NCBI GenBank assembly: GCA_965247125.1
Contig: CBDFGO010000002.1
Span: 434,001 to 498,000, forward strand
Direction of reading: 5' to 3'
From: CALBJU01 sp965247125
GTDB lineage: Bacteria; Bacteroidota; Rhodothermia; Rhodothermales; UBA10348
Length of the DNA: 64,000 nucleotides
Position numbers and translations under genes: made by a program. The notes below the pieces were generated by a model. That model did not search any database, had not been told where the DNA came from, and saw only the letters and a program-made list of their open reading frames with translations. The first letter of the stretch is position 1, and each line of letters opens with the position of its first letter. Positions 8,068 through 17,837 of this stretch are shown piece after piece.

Positions 8068-10752
8068 TTAGTCCGGAACCGGTATCAAATCGGTCAGATA
8101 AGATGTCCAATTGAACACGACATCTATCATTCCATCTACGGTTGTTGCGCTGGTCGGATTGATATTAACAGAAGGCTCAGCCTGGACCATTACGATCCCC
8201 GACCCGTCCGGTGATAAATCCCATCCCAGGAGAGGATCGTCAAGCGAGAGCACGGTGACAGGGTTGGAAATGGACACTGATCCCTGGGAGGTTTCGATGT
8301 CAACACGTATCAGTTCGTTGCGCCAGCTATAATAGATCGCAGAACCGTCAGGAGACCACCGCGCCTCTTCGCCTGGACCCCTGGATATATCCCAGCGATT
8401 TTCGTCAAAAGTGGCTGGTTGCATCCAAATATGTCTTTGGCCACTCGATCCAGGACTTTGATAGACAACGAACTGTCCATCGGGAGAATACGATGGCCGT
8501 TGCTGATGGCCTTCTCCTGAAATCACCGCACGCGTCGTTCCGTTCTCCACATCCAGTCGCCATATATCTCGTTGGCTGGTTTCCTGAGAGTTGAATTCAA
8601 ACAACACGAATTTCATATCAGGAGAAGGGCGGGGACGCCATATTCTTCCATCTTCTGTTCGATGGATTACGTTTTCGCTTCCCGAGCCGTCAGCCGAACG
8701 GACAACTATTTCGTTGGCAAACCCTCCAGCCCCTTCAACATACAATAGTGAATCTCCGAGCGGATGCCAGTAGGGATCATCTCCCCGATTATTAAATGTT
8801 ATTCGATTTCTCACGCCAGAATTCAGGTTGACGACCCATATATCGAGACTTCCTTCAATGACTTCAATGACGACTTCGTCGCCCGCAGTATTCAGATCCA
8901 TTTCCACGTAAAAAGCAACCTCAGGAGGCAAAAGCGTTTCGATTCCTTCCCAATCAACATGGGTCAGTCGCCGATTTGCGAATCCGATTCCGACGACCTC
9001 GGTTTGCCGAGCTGCAAACAGGTGGCCATCCGAGGTGAGCGAAAACGCCTGGTATGAGAACCCGTTCGAGAGAGGGACACCCGCATTCAACACCTCGACA
9101 CTTTCGAGATCTACGGGAGCGGCAAACATCTGTCCATTGATCGTATACAGTAGGTGCCCCGATTCAAGGTACCTTGGCCTGGTTCCTGGCAGATTCAGCT
9201 CACCGCGACGCCTTCCACTCGGATAGTCGTGAACCGCGATTCGGACTGTCGAATTTACGACATCTTCGAGGACCAGGAGAGTTTTGGCATCCGCGGTCAG
9301 GTGCGGGTCGTCAAGGCGTTTAGTCGAGTCTCTGGCGACGATTATTGCTGCATCTCCACCAGCAAGGCTCTGTCGCCAAATATTGCCCGCACTTTCGTAA
9401 ACAATCATGTTTTCCGGCGCCAGATTGACGGTAGAAAATCTGGCTGATACGGAAGCGAGCGTTACGGGTGCGCCACCTCTGACCTGTGATCGAAAAATGG
9501 TACCAGGTGCTTCCATATAAAGCCAGTCTTCGTCTTCTGAGAAAACGATTCGCTCGATACCCGGCGCAGCTTGAATTTCCCATTCCTCGTCGGTCGTCAT
9601 GTTCCGGACCTTGACGGTTTCACGATCAGAATATGCCAGGAGAGAGCCCGACCCCGAAATCGCGAGCGCAAAGGGAGGATCTGGGCCGTCCAGCACGTCC
9701 AATTTGGTTCGTATGACCGTGTTAGAATCGGTAGTGCCGGAAGAATTCAGCATCCACATCCCACCTGCTCCCAATATCAGGGCCACGACGATGGCAGCCC
9801 AGCCCCAGGTGGGCATCACGCGGCCTGTCAACGGGCTTGTGATTGGACTCAATTCCGCTGCGCTCGCGACAGGCATTGAACGCATGGATTTTCCACTTCC
9901 GCCCAGATCGACCGTCTTGAGGTCGGCGAGGAGTCCTGCGGCACTCTGATATCTATAGTCCGCTTCCTTGGACAGCAGCTTATTGACGATCCACTCGAGC
10001 TGCATCGGGACGCCAGTTCGCACGGCTGTCAGGTGCTCGGGTGACTCGTTCAGAATGCCATAGACGATGGCCTGCTCGTACTCGCCTTCAAATGGAAGCT
10101 TGCCCGAGATCATCTCATACATCACCGTACCCAAGCTATAGAGATCTGAGCGGACGTCCACCTCATGTCCACGGGCCTGCTCGGGACTCATATAAGCGAT
10201 TGTTCCGAGTGTTGAACCCATGCGGGTGAGCATCGTGGACGCGTCGGTTTTAGCGAGGCCGAAATCGAGAACTTTCGCGATGCCGTCCTCCGTGATCATC
10301 ACGTTCGCGCTCTTGATATCGCGATGCACGATGTCCTTCGCGTGGGCCGCACTGAGGGCTTCAGCAACCTGAGATGTGATATTTACGACGTCAGCTAGCT
10401 TGAGGGGCGCTTTTTTAATCGTTTCTTGGAGTGTTTCACCTGAAATGCACTCCATCGCGATGTAGGGGCGCGGGCCGTCGGTGGCGTTGACTTCGTTTCC
10501 ATCCGCGTCCTTGAGGATTGCTTCGTCGATCTCGAAAACGGTGGCGATGTTGGGGTGATGCAGTTGCGCGGCGGCCTGGGCCTCTCGGAAGAACCGCGCG
10601 CGGTCTTCTTCACTTGCCAGCGCCGCGGCGGGAAGAATTTTGAGGGCTACATCACGATTCAGCTTCGTATCTCTCGCACGGTACACGATGCCCATGCCGC
10701 CGCGCCCGAGCTCGGCGGTGATTTCGTAATGGGAGAGGGTGGAGCCAATCAT
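8068..10752 (-). CDS. Membrane Ser/Thr protein kinase with PD40-type propeller (paralogue C)
   Basis: This 894-residue protein shares the architecture of its neighbours: an N-terminal kinase domain (GRGGMG loop, VALK, VHRDIKSANVM, DFGLAK, MSPEQARG), one membrane helix (WGWAAIVVALILGAGGMWML), and an extracytoplasmic propeller with PD40/WD40-like repeats (SPDMKFVLFE, SPDGQFVVYQ, SPDGSAIYYS). The tail DVVFNWTSYLTDLIPVPD closely parallels that of paralogue A. It lies 87 bases downstream of paralogue D and overlaps nothing. Its stop is three bases before paralogue B, suggesting one transcript. The domain combination is known from environmental bacteria, but the ligand sensed by the propeller cannot be read from sequence. 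Confidence 0.93.
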   Translation of the reverse strand: MIGSTLSHYEITAELGRGGMGIVYRARDTKLNRDVALKILPAAALASEEDRARFFREAQAAAQLHHPNIATVFEIDEAILKDADGNEVNATDGPRPYIAMECISGETLQETIKKAPLKLADVVNITSQVAEALSAAHAKDIVHRDIKSANVMITEDGIAKVLDFGLAKTDASTMLTRMGSTLGTIAYMSPEQARGHEVDVRSDLYSLGTVMYEMISGKLPFEGEYEQAIVYGILNESPEHLTAVRTGVPMQLEWIVNKLLSKEADYRYQSAAGLLADLKTVDLGGSGKSMRSMPVASAAELSPITSPLTGRVMPTWGWAAIVVALILGAGGMWMLNSSGTTDSNTVIRTKLDVLDGPDPPFALAISGSGSLLAYSDRETVKVRNMTTDEEWEIQAAPGIERIVFSEDEDWLYMEAPGTIFRSQVRGGAPVTLASVSARFSTVNLAPENMIVYESAGNIWRQSLAGGDAAIIVARDSTKRLDDPHLTADAKTLLVLEDVVNSTVRIAVHDYPSGRRRGELNLPGTRPRYLESGHLLYTINGQMFAAPVDLESVEVLNAGVPLSNGFSYQAFSLTSDGHLFAARQTEVVGIGFANRRLTHVDWEGIETLLPPEVAFYVEMDLNTAGDEVVIEVIEGSLDIWVVNLNSGVRNRITFNNRGDDPYWHPLGDSLLYVEGAGGFANEIVVRSADGSGSENVIHRTEDGRIWRPRPSPDMKFVLFEFNSQETSQRDIWRLDVENGTTRAVISGEGHQQRPSYSPDGQFVVYQSPGSSGQRHIWMQPATFDENRWDISRGPGEEARWSPDGSAIYYSWRNELIRVDIETSQGSVSISNPVTVLSLDDPLLGWDLSPDGSGIVMVQAEPSVNINPTSATTVDGMIDVVFNWTSYLTDLIPVPD

Positions 10753-10839
10753 GGCTTTTCGAATGGGTGAAGAGGCTCAATAATCGGCAATTGCCTACGC
10801 AATGGCAATAAAATCGGGCCTACTAGAGCCTCCAGAACA

Positions 10840-13527
10840 CTAGTCCTCCAAAACGACCGATTTCCAGTTTTCTATGAAGGTAATTTTGGAGGGCGGAGGC
10901 TCATTCACATATCTACCCATCAACAAACGCCCGGTACCGGGATGAATAGTGAAAAGCCGTTCCAGGGGACTTTCTAAAATAATGCGCTCATCGCGCAGAG
11001 AAATCAGTCCTCTCGGAGAGGAAAGGCGCATGCTGCTCACATCCTCGACGTTTACCACATATAGTGAATCGTCATCCTGATAATAAATGGACTTTCCATC
11101 GGGTCCCCATTGTGGAGAATATCCTTTTCCCGGTGAGACTCTAATCTCCGGTGCCGCTTCTGGATAAGGTCTGATATAGACTTGATATTGGCCCGATTCA
11201 TTTGATATATGAGCGATCCACTTACCACTCGGATGCCATAGTGGAATGGCGTCGTCTGCCGGTCCCACCAGCCATTCTCTGGGCTCAGAAGCAATGGATA
11301 GATCACCATCAATGAGTGTCACCTCTGCTACCCAGAGGTCCCGGCCTGTGTCAGGATCGACCTGATAATACATTAGGGTTTTCTCCTCGGGAGAAAGGAC
11401 AGCATAAAATGCGGACTGATCCAGGTCCAAAACAATCGCAGGCTCCTTCCTTCCTGCCGGATCCAGTGCATATAATATTCCTTGGCTCGTCGAATCAGAA
11501 AAGATCGACAGCAATACTCTCGTGTCTCCTGGTAGCCAGTCCGAAATACCAGCGCCGCTACCAACTACCTGGCGAATATTTTTTCTGGACGGATCCACTA
11601 TCACTATACCATTTGTCCAACCTGCAATCTGCTTACCATCATTGGAATACAGGGGCCACCTGAGCGAACGAGATATCCCCAGCTGTGTGAGAGTCATCGT
11701 CTCTTTTTGGGGATCAAATTCGACCATTTCGGTATCGACACTACGCGTTGTAGCCTCAAGGGCAACTATAGTACCGCTCGACGATACACTAGCCGAAAAC
11801 ACACCCGGAAAAAGAATGGCCGGTGTCGATAATGGAGCTCCCGTATTGGGATCTATTTTCATGACCCACGTATCCAATCTTCTATCGTACAGTAAGAATC
11901 CAGAAGGGTCGAATGCGATCGAGAAAATTGGATCCTGACCTTCCGAGGTAGCCTCGAGAAGCAATTTATTCACTTCTCGATCCTGATCTGTTATTGGATT
12001 CACCAGAGTGATGACCCGTCCCGCACCAGAGTTCACGACTCCGATCAATTTGCCGGAATTCAAAAGAGCCATATCAAACAGCTGGACAAAGTTTTCAGTA
12101 CTATTAAAGCGTTTTTCGCTTACCGGCCGGCCCCCTCGGGAAGGTATTCGAAACAGTTCGCCGTTCGCGCCACCATATTGCACCGAGACCAGGATGTCCC
12201 CTTCTGGCGTCCATAGGGCTGTTTCGGTCCGTTCGCTCGGAGGTAGCGTCGCGATGCGCACCACATCTCGACCGTCGTTTTTGGATGTCCATAATTCCCT
12301 GTTATCGATATATCCGATCTCATCTGAATTCGGCGACCAGAACACCAATCGAAAATCCTGTCTGAAGACCGCGACGACAGCGGGTTCGCTCGAATCAAAT
12401 GATCGTACCCAGAGCGTGTCAGTTCTAACATAGGCGTACTTACTTCCATCTGGAGCGATATCGATCCAATCCAGATCCGTCTCGTATTGGAAAAACCGTC
12501 TCAACGAATCAGATTCCTCGCTCGAGAATAGAGTTGGAATAAACCAACCGATGAGCAGAGCAAACAACGCGATGACTGAACCGATTGTCATGCTTCGAAA
12601 GCGACTGACTGGTTCGTGTGGAGCGATACCAGTTGTTTTGTCAGTTGTATTGCCAGTTTGCACTGCCGAACGAGATAGCCCCGACGTCGACGAGATCTGA
12701 ATCGATTTGAGATCGGCGATGATTCCCGCAGCCGATTGATATCGATGGTCGCGATCTTTTCTGAGGCTTTTGGAAACGAGTGCCTCCAATTCCAATGGAA
12801 CACCCGTCCTGAGACCGGTGAGAGGTTCGGGTTCTTCGTTCAGAATGCTGTAAACGACGGCTTGTTCGTAATCACCACCGAAGGGATTGCTGCCCGTGAT
12901 CATTTCGTACAGCGTGACACCGAGGGCCCAGAGATCGGTGCGAGCATCGACTGCTTCACTTCTGGCTTGTTCGGGACTCATGTACGAGACGGTGCCTAGT
13001 GTGGAGCCCAACCGTGTGAGCTGAGTCGACTGCGCCGTCTTGGCGAGGCCAAAGTCCAGGACTTTGGCCGACCCTTCGGCAGTCAACATCACGTTGGCGC
13101 TCTTGATATCTCGATGGACAATATCCTTGCCATGAGCCGCCTTCAGCGCTTCAGCCATTTCGATCGCGATACGCACGGCCTCAGATAACTTCAGCGGACC
13201 CTGCTTAACCCGAGACTCGAGCGTTTCACCCTCGATGTATTCCATGACGATGAACGGGCTCGCCTGGGTGCCGTGCGGTGCGTCACTCGGAACGGCCTCG
13301 TCGATCTCAAATATCGTTGCGATGTGAGCGTGGTGAAGCTGAGCGGCGGCCTGGGCTTCGCGGTAGAACCGGGCCCGGTCATCCTCGGTAGCCAGCGCAG
13401 CCGACGGCAGCACTTTAATCGCCACCTCTCTATTGAGCTTCGTGTCCTGGGCCCGGTACACGATGCCCATGCCGCCGCGCCCGAGCTCGGCAGTTATTTT
13501 GTAGTGCGATAGCGTGGAGCCAATCAT
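10840..13527 (-). CDS. Membrane Ser/Thr protein kinase with PD40-type propeller (paralogue D)
   Basis: This 895-residue protein is the first gene of the visible array in transcription order. The kinase domain is complete (GRGGMG, VAIKVLP, VHRDIKSANVM, DFGLAK, MSPEQARS), but it is the most diverged of the four: it lacks the insert with DADGN seen after FEIDEA in paralogues A to C. A membrane segment (SVIALFALLIGWFIPTLF) leads to a propeller with repeats such as SPNSDEIGY, TPEGDILVSV and GPDGKSIYY. The tail ITFIENWKSVVLED is the family-type ending. The promoter for the group is probably in the 80-bp gap to the permease gene upstream (13528-13607). Confidence 0.93.
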   Translation of the reverse strand: MIGSTLSHYKITAELGRGGMGIVYRAQDTKLNREVAIKVLPSAALATEDDRARFYREAQAAAQLHHAHIATIFEIDEAVPSDAPHGTQASPFIVMEYIEGETLESRVKQGPLKLSEAVRIAIEMAEALKAAHGKDIVHRDIKSANVMLTAEGSAKVLDFGLAKTAQSTQLTRLGSTLGTVSYMSPEQARSEAVDARTDLWALGVTLYEMITGSNPFGGDYEQAVVYSILNEEPEPLTGLRTGVPLELEALVSKSLRKDRDHRYQSAAGIIADLKSIQISSTSGLSRSAVQTGNTTDKTTGIAPHEPVSRFRSMTIGSVIALFALLIGWFIPTLFSSEESDSLRRFFQYETDLDWIDIAPDGSKYAYVRTDTLWVRSFDSSEPAVVAVFRQDFRLVFWSPNSDEIGYIDNRELWTSKNDGRDVVRIATLPPSERTETALWTPEGDILVSVQYGGANGELFRIPSRGGRPVSEKRFNSTENFVQLFDMALLNSGKLIGVVNSGAGRVITLVNPITDQDREVNKLLLEATSEGQDPIFSIAFDPSGFLLYDRRLDTWVMKIDPNTGAPLSTPAILFPGVFSASVSSSGTIVALEATTRSVDTEMVEFDPQKETMTLTQLGISRSLRWPLYSNDGKQIAGWTNGIVIVDPSRKNIRQVVGSGAGISDWLPGDTRVLLSIFSDSTSQGILYALDPAGRKEPAIVLDLDQSAFYAVLSPEEKTLMYYQVDPDTGRDLWVAEVTLIDGDLSIASEPREWLVGPADDAIPLWHPSGKWIAHISNESGQYQVYIRPYPEAAPEIRVSPGKGYSPQWGPDGKSIYYQDDDSLYVVNVEDVSSMRLSSPRGLISLRDERIILESPLERLFTIHPGTGRLLMGRYVNEPPPSKITFIENWKSVVLED

Positions 13528-13607
13528 TGGATGGGCGGCTGATTCGACTAAAGAAACGCGCTAGGCGCTTGAAAGGCAACGATATTGACGCATGTGTGTC
13601 GACTGTG

Positions 13608-14432
13608 CTAGACCAGAATCGCATACAGAATGATGGTAGTCGTCAACACCGCGCAGCCCTGGAATAGTGTCACGACGGTAAATGAGCGATAGGCGTCGCC
13701 CACTGCGATGCCGCCGAACTGGCTCACGACCCAGAAGTAGCTGTCATTGGCGTGAGACACGGTCATCGCACCTGCTCCGATAGCCATGACGATCAGCGCC
13801 AGCGCGGTTGGCGTGGCAATACCCACAGCGGCAAGAATCGGAGCCAGCAGCGAAGACGTAATGACGAGGGCGGCAGTTGAAGACCCTTGCGACACCTTCA
13901 AGGCCGCAGCAACACCGAAGGCTATCAGAACAAAGTAGATACCCGATATGTCGTTTGTTGCGACCGAGTTTCTGATCAATTCAGTGAGCGGTGTTGCTTT
14001 CAAAACGCCTCCAAATGCACCGCCAGCCCCTGTAATGAGCAGGATTGGGCCTGCCTGGCGTATAGCTTTTCCAATCCACTTTCCAACATGCTCCTCATCG
14101 AATCGTGGCATGAGTGCCATCGCAGCGAACACACCGATCAACAGAGCGATCAGAGGGTTTCCGATGAAATAAATCAATTCTGCGAAGCTTCCGGCGAGCT
14201 CGAGAATCTTGAAGATCGATCCGGCCCCGATCAGCACGAGCGGCAGCACTATGGGTGCGAACGATTTCATTGCGGATGGAAGCGAATCGACATCGTCCAG
14301 CGCATCCTCGATTCCGGATAGATCCTCCTCGCCTTCGATGGTGATGGATTTGCCGATGCGTTTTGCCCACCAGTAGCCAATCAGTATGGCTGGGATTGAG
14401 GTCAGGAGTCCGAATCCGATGACTGTGCCCAA
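13608..14432 (-). pseudogene. GntP-type permease, 3' part after frameshift
   Basis: This encodes the C-terminal 274 residues of a gluconate/GntP-family H+ symporter: membrane helices, a hydrophilic loop (EGEEDLSGIEDALDDVDSLP), and the conserved SQGSSTAALVITSSLL and GAGAMTVSHANDSYFWVVS blocks. The latter is typical of the family and near the substrate path. It continues in a different frame from the 5' part at 14402-14962. The two frames overlap and join if one base is added to the run of five G at 14482-14486 (plus strand). The total span of 1355 bases is one short of a multiple of three, in agreement. Either the gene is broken or the run was miscounted. Confidence 0.85.
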
Positions 14433-14962
14433 ATAGTCGGCCGCTCCCAGATTACCTGCAGCAGCGAGGGGCCCCGGAGTTGGGGGACCAACGTGTGAGT
14501 CGCGTAGAGGCCTGACGCGAGCGCGATCGTAACGGTTAACAACGAGGCCTTCGCTCGGCGCGCCACAGTTTTATTGAGGCTGGAAAGGATTACGAATCCA
14601 GAATCGCAGAACACGGGAATACTCACGATGGCGCCGATCAACGACATGGCTAGAGCCGGTCTTTTCTTTCCGAAAACCTTCAGAATCACATCGGCAATTC
14701 GGATGGTGCCGCCAGATTTTTCGAGAATCACGCCGATAATCGTTCCAAACACAATTACCAGGCCGATATAGGCCATCAATTCACCGAAACCGGTATTCAC
14801 GGCGGTGATGAGGTCCTGAAGCGGCATTCCGACCACCAGGCCCACTCCGATCGTGGCGATGATCAGAGATAAAAACGGGTGGAGCTTATAAATCGAAGTC
14901 GTGACGACGATGAAGGCGACAGCGCCGATCAAAACGACAATCAATAGGGGTCCTTCCAGCAT
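14402..14962 (-). pseudogene. GntP-type permease, 5' part before frameshift
   Basis: This is the N-terminal part of a GntP-family permease that imports gluconate or a related hydroxy acid with protons. About five membrane helices are visible in the first 165 residues. The family block SIPVFCDSGFVILSSL is present, as is SGLYATHTLVP. Directly after THTLVP the frame departs into QLRGPSLLQ, whereas the minus-one reading gives the expected PTPGPLAAAGNLGAADYLGT. The slip is at a C5 run (plus-strand G 14482-14486). The start ATG at 14962 needs no extension. No other gene of a gluconate pathway is adjacent. Confidence 0.87.
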
Positions 14963-15030
14963 GCAGGGTTCTTCTATGTGGAGTGGTACGCGAGGAATCT
15001 ATCCCATTCGAGGGCGCTCAGCAAAAGCGC

Positions 15031-15285
15031 CTACCGCGCGAACTCAGTTATTTTTTCGAGTTCACTGATTGCTTCCTTGATCGAATCCATTCGTTTTTCC
15101 AGGATGGCCTGCGCGTCAAATAGTCCCCGATTGTAGTAGTACGGGCCGATCTTATCCGAGAAGAAATCCAGCAGATAGATGGAGTCGAATTGCCCGATTT
15201 CCTGGTCCAGTTCTTCGCTGAAAAAGTTCTGAATGTCCTTGACGATGAACTCTTTCTCTTCTTTTGAAAACTCGATTTTCGACAT
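15031..15285 (-). CDS. DUF2164 family protein
   Basis: This small soluble protein of 84 residues matches the DUF2164 family along its length: FSKEEKEFIVKDIQNFF, then ELDQEIGQFDSIYLLDFF, then IGPYYYNRGLFDAQAIL. The function of the family is unknown. It is predicted to be all-helical and acidic. It stands between the permease and the DUF4396 gene on the same strand, 41 bases after the latter, and may be co-transcribed with it. Confidence 0.85.
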   Translation of the reverse strand: MSKIEFSKEEKEFIVKDIQNFFSEELDQEIGQFDSIYLLDFFSDKIGPYYYNRGLFDAQAILEKRMDSIKEAISELEKITEFAR

Positions 15286-15326
15286 ATTCTGTTCTTTTCT
15301 AGTCGGGCCTGCCGGTTAGAGGAAAC

Positions 15327-15803
15327 CTAGTGTTGATGTCGTATTCCCTTACCCACCAACCAGTAGTTGATTGGAAAGGCGGCGATATAGCCCGCCGTTA
15401 GCGCCAGCAACATTCCACCCCAGAATACGGGGCTGGCCAGCCCCGCGCTCATCACGCCCGGCGTGTATACCTCGATCAGCACCTCCGCTGTTTCCATCAC
15501 CGCAATACTCAATCCTTCCGCGATCAGCACCTGTTTAAACGCCCACCGCAAGCCGAAATTTGCTTTGAGCAGGGGAATGATTCCGAGTGCGAAGCCGAAC
15601 ACAAATCCGAGGCTGACCGCCAGAATCAGCGTCTCGACACTCGTCCATCCGAGAAAGGTACCGATGATGACCCCCACGACCTCGCCCAGTCCACATCCTA
15701 GAAGGCAATGTGTCGTCGCGCTCGTAGCCAGCCTCAACCGGGAGGGCTCACCGTTGTGATGGTGGCTGTTACCGTGATCCATGTGTTCTTCGTCAGCTTG
15801 CAT
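15327..15803 (-). CDS. DUF4396 membrane protein
   Basis: This 158-residue polytopic membrane protein has a His-rich N-terminus (MDHGNSHHHNGEP) followed by four hydrophobic segments. The block TTHCLLGCGLGEVVGVIIG and the later INYWLVGKGIRHQH are typical of DUF4396. The His-rich start and conserved His/Cys hint at metal binding, but that is inference. The start is uncertain between ATG 15803 (MQADEEH) and ATG 15782 (MDHGNSH). The longer frame to 15893 is less likely because it adds a basic tail without a ribosome site. It is divergent from the DUF2339 gene that starts at 15984. Confidence 0.82.
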   Translation of the reverse strand: MQADEEHMDHGNSHHHNGEPSRLRLATSATTHCLLGCGLGEVVGVIIGTFLGWTSVETLILAVSLGFVFGFALGIIPLLKANFGLRWAFKQVLIAEGLSIAVMETAEVLIEVYTPGVMSAGLASPVFWGGMLLALTAGYIAAFPINYWLVGKGIRHQH

Positions 15804-15983
15804 GCGTCTTGTCCGTTTCGGTGGCTGGCTAGACTGCCAGGGACCAGAATACAATACGGTGCCCACTTTTCGCCGTGAAAGTTCGTGCGCCATCGGTTGG
15901 ACGGTGTGGCGGCGCTGGTTGGATGTTGCGCCCGGTCATTCGTACATAGGACCGGTTGCACGCCCCACCTACAACTCAACTTC

Positions 15984-17837
15984 ATGGAAGACACCCCACT
16001 GGACCCAATCGAAGAAAGACTGGAAAAGATGGAGGCCGCGATTGTTCGCCTTGAGCGTCTCACGGCAAAACTCCAGCGCTCGGAGAAGAGTGAGGCTGCT
16101 CAGGCACCTCAGAGTGTCGGCGAAACGAGCTCGTCCAGTGCCTCCAATGCGGCCCAGCCAGATGCCCTTTCTCCCGAAGAGACCATTAGACTATATGAGG
16201 AGAAGCAGCGACTGCTTCGAAAAATGCAGAAGAGTAGAGAGAAGAGCGAAGAGGTGGCGCCAAGCTGGCTCGACGAGATATTGAGTACCGAAAACTGGCT
16301 CAGCAAGGTCGGGATTGCTCTACTGCTGTTTGGATTGGCCTTTCTGTTTAAGTATTCCATCGATCAGGGATGGCTCACACCGACCGTTCGACTCTTGTTT
16401 GGCCTCGGTCTTGGGCTCGGGCTGATTGGATTCAGCAGCCGTCTGTACAAGGGACGAAGGTATCTGAGCCTGGTGCTCTTTGGAGGGGGCATTGCCTCAT
16501 TTTTTGTTACGGGATTTGCAGCCGTTCAGGTCTTTTCGCTGGTCTCTATCACCACTGGATACCTGTTTCTCATCGGAGTCACGATCGGAGCGTTCTTCTT
16601 TTCGCTGAAACAGGATGAGCCAATAATGTCTCTAGTGGCAATTATCGGTGGCTTCGCTACGCCCTTTCTACTCTACACGCCCACTGGGACGCTCGCGGCC
16701 TTGATGACCTATGTGTCCATTCTCATCGCCTGCGGCTGCGGGATATACTATTTCAGGGGGTGGCGGGCAGTCATGTGGTTGACCATCCTGGGAGGATGGT
16801 GTGTGCTAGCGATCGGATTGCTCGGAGCATGGCCGTTCGCGGGGGAGCAAGGCGCGGGTGACCGATGGCCAATGCAAGCGGGAATTTTGTTTACTTGGGC
16901 GGCGTTTGCTCTGGTGCCCTTCTACCGCGTTCTCGTGTCCGATCGGGATCCGTCTTCACACCCACGCTTTTTTCAAGGAGATCAGGGCCGCGACGAATCC
17001 GCGCAGCAGCAGGAGGATCGACGGCAATACCTGATGGTCCATTTCACGGCGACACCACTGTTGGTCATGGCGTTTTCATGGTTCACATGGTCCCTTTCAG
17101 AATTTAGCTTTGGACTGATAGTGCTGGCCGGAGCCCTTTTGTATGGTTGGGCGGCCAGGATGCAGCATCGCTCCGAGGCGAACAAGAAGTTCGCAACCGC
17201 TCATGCGCTCGCGGCTGTACTACTTTTCACGACATCGCTCATGCTCATCCTGTCAGGCAATGAGCTCTTCCTGGCGTGGACGATCGAAGCGGTGTTGCTT
17301 TACGAAATCGGTCTTCGTTTTACGGGCAAGCATACCCGATTGCTCGCGCATATTCTGTTTTCAATGATCATTATTGGCATGGTTAGTCGCTGGGCGGATC
17401 CACTCGGTGATTCGTTTCCAATTCTGAATCCCAATGGGCTAACCACACTGATCGTTCTTGGCTCAATCGCTTACATAGCAACCAGGTCTGCTTCCAAGAT
17501 TGGGCGGTGGGTCTATGCCATCGTGGCTCATTCCTACTTTCTGGTCTTTCTTTTCTTGGAACTGCGCTCGCTGGAGAGTGGTCAGGGCGTCGTGACGATC
17601 GTCTGGGGCGCCTATGCGGTGATTTTGTTCGTTCTGGGATTGCTCCGAAATGTCAGCGTCGTCAGGATGCTGGGCTCAGCTACGTTGATTCTGGTCGTGG
17701 CGAAACTGTTTTTGGTAGATCTGGCAACGCTCGAGACGATCTGGCGCGTTCTTCTCTTTATGGGTTTTGGAGCTCTTTTTCTGGTGCTGAGCTACCTGCT
17801 GAAGAATCTTCTTCCGGATCCAGAGAAGGAGGGCTGA
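15984..17837 (+). CDS. DUF2339 polytopic membrane protein
   Basis: The 617-residue protein starts with a coiled coil (IEERLEKMEAAIVRLERLTA), a low-complexity linker and a second charged helix, then WLSKVGIALLLFGLAFLFKY. A long series of at least 14 membrane helices follows, the typical DUF2339 layout. The family is uncharacterised; an envelope role is assumed only from topology. ATG 15984 (MEDTPLDP) is preferred over the frame extension to 15885 because the coiled coil begins directly after it. Its last 80 bases overlap the 3' end of the convergent regulator gene (17758-18297). Confidence 0.87.
   Translation: MEDTPLDPIEERLEKMEAAIVRLERLTAKLQRSEKSEAAQAPQSVGETSSSSASNAAQPDALSPEETIRLYEEKQRLLRKMQKSREKSEEVAPSWLDEILSTENWLSKVGIALLLFGLAFLFKYSIDQGWLTPTVRLLFGLGLGLGLIGFSSRLYKGRRYLSLVLFGGGIASFFVTGFAAVQVFSLVSITTGYLFLIGVTIGAFFFSLKQDEPIMSLVAIIGGFATPFLLYTPTGTLAALMTYVSILIACGCGIYYFRGWRAVMWLTILGGWCVLAIGLLGAWPFAGEQGAGDRWPMQAGILFTWAAFALVPFYRVLVSDRDPSSHPRFFQGDQGRDESAQQQEDRRQYLMVHFTATPLLVMAFSWFTWSLSEFSFGLIVLAGALLYGWAARMQHRSEANKKFATAHALAAVLLFTTSLMLILSGNELFLAWTIEAVLLYEIGLRFTGKHTRLLAHILFSMIIIGMVSRWADPLGDSFPILNPNGLTTLIVLGSIAYIATRSASKIGRWVYAIVAHSYFLVFLFLELRSLESGQGVVTIVWGAYAVILFVLGLLRNVSVVRMLGSATLILVVAKLFLVDLATLETIWRVLLFMGFGALFLVLSYLLKNLLPDPEKEG

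Noticed and set aside
17758..17837. Error at the 80-base overlap of the DUF2339 and regulator genes
   Set aside because: Both proteins look complete and the genes are convergent. A modest 3' overlap is plausible.
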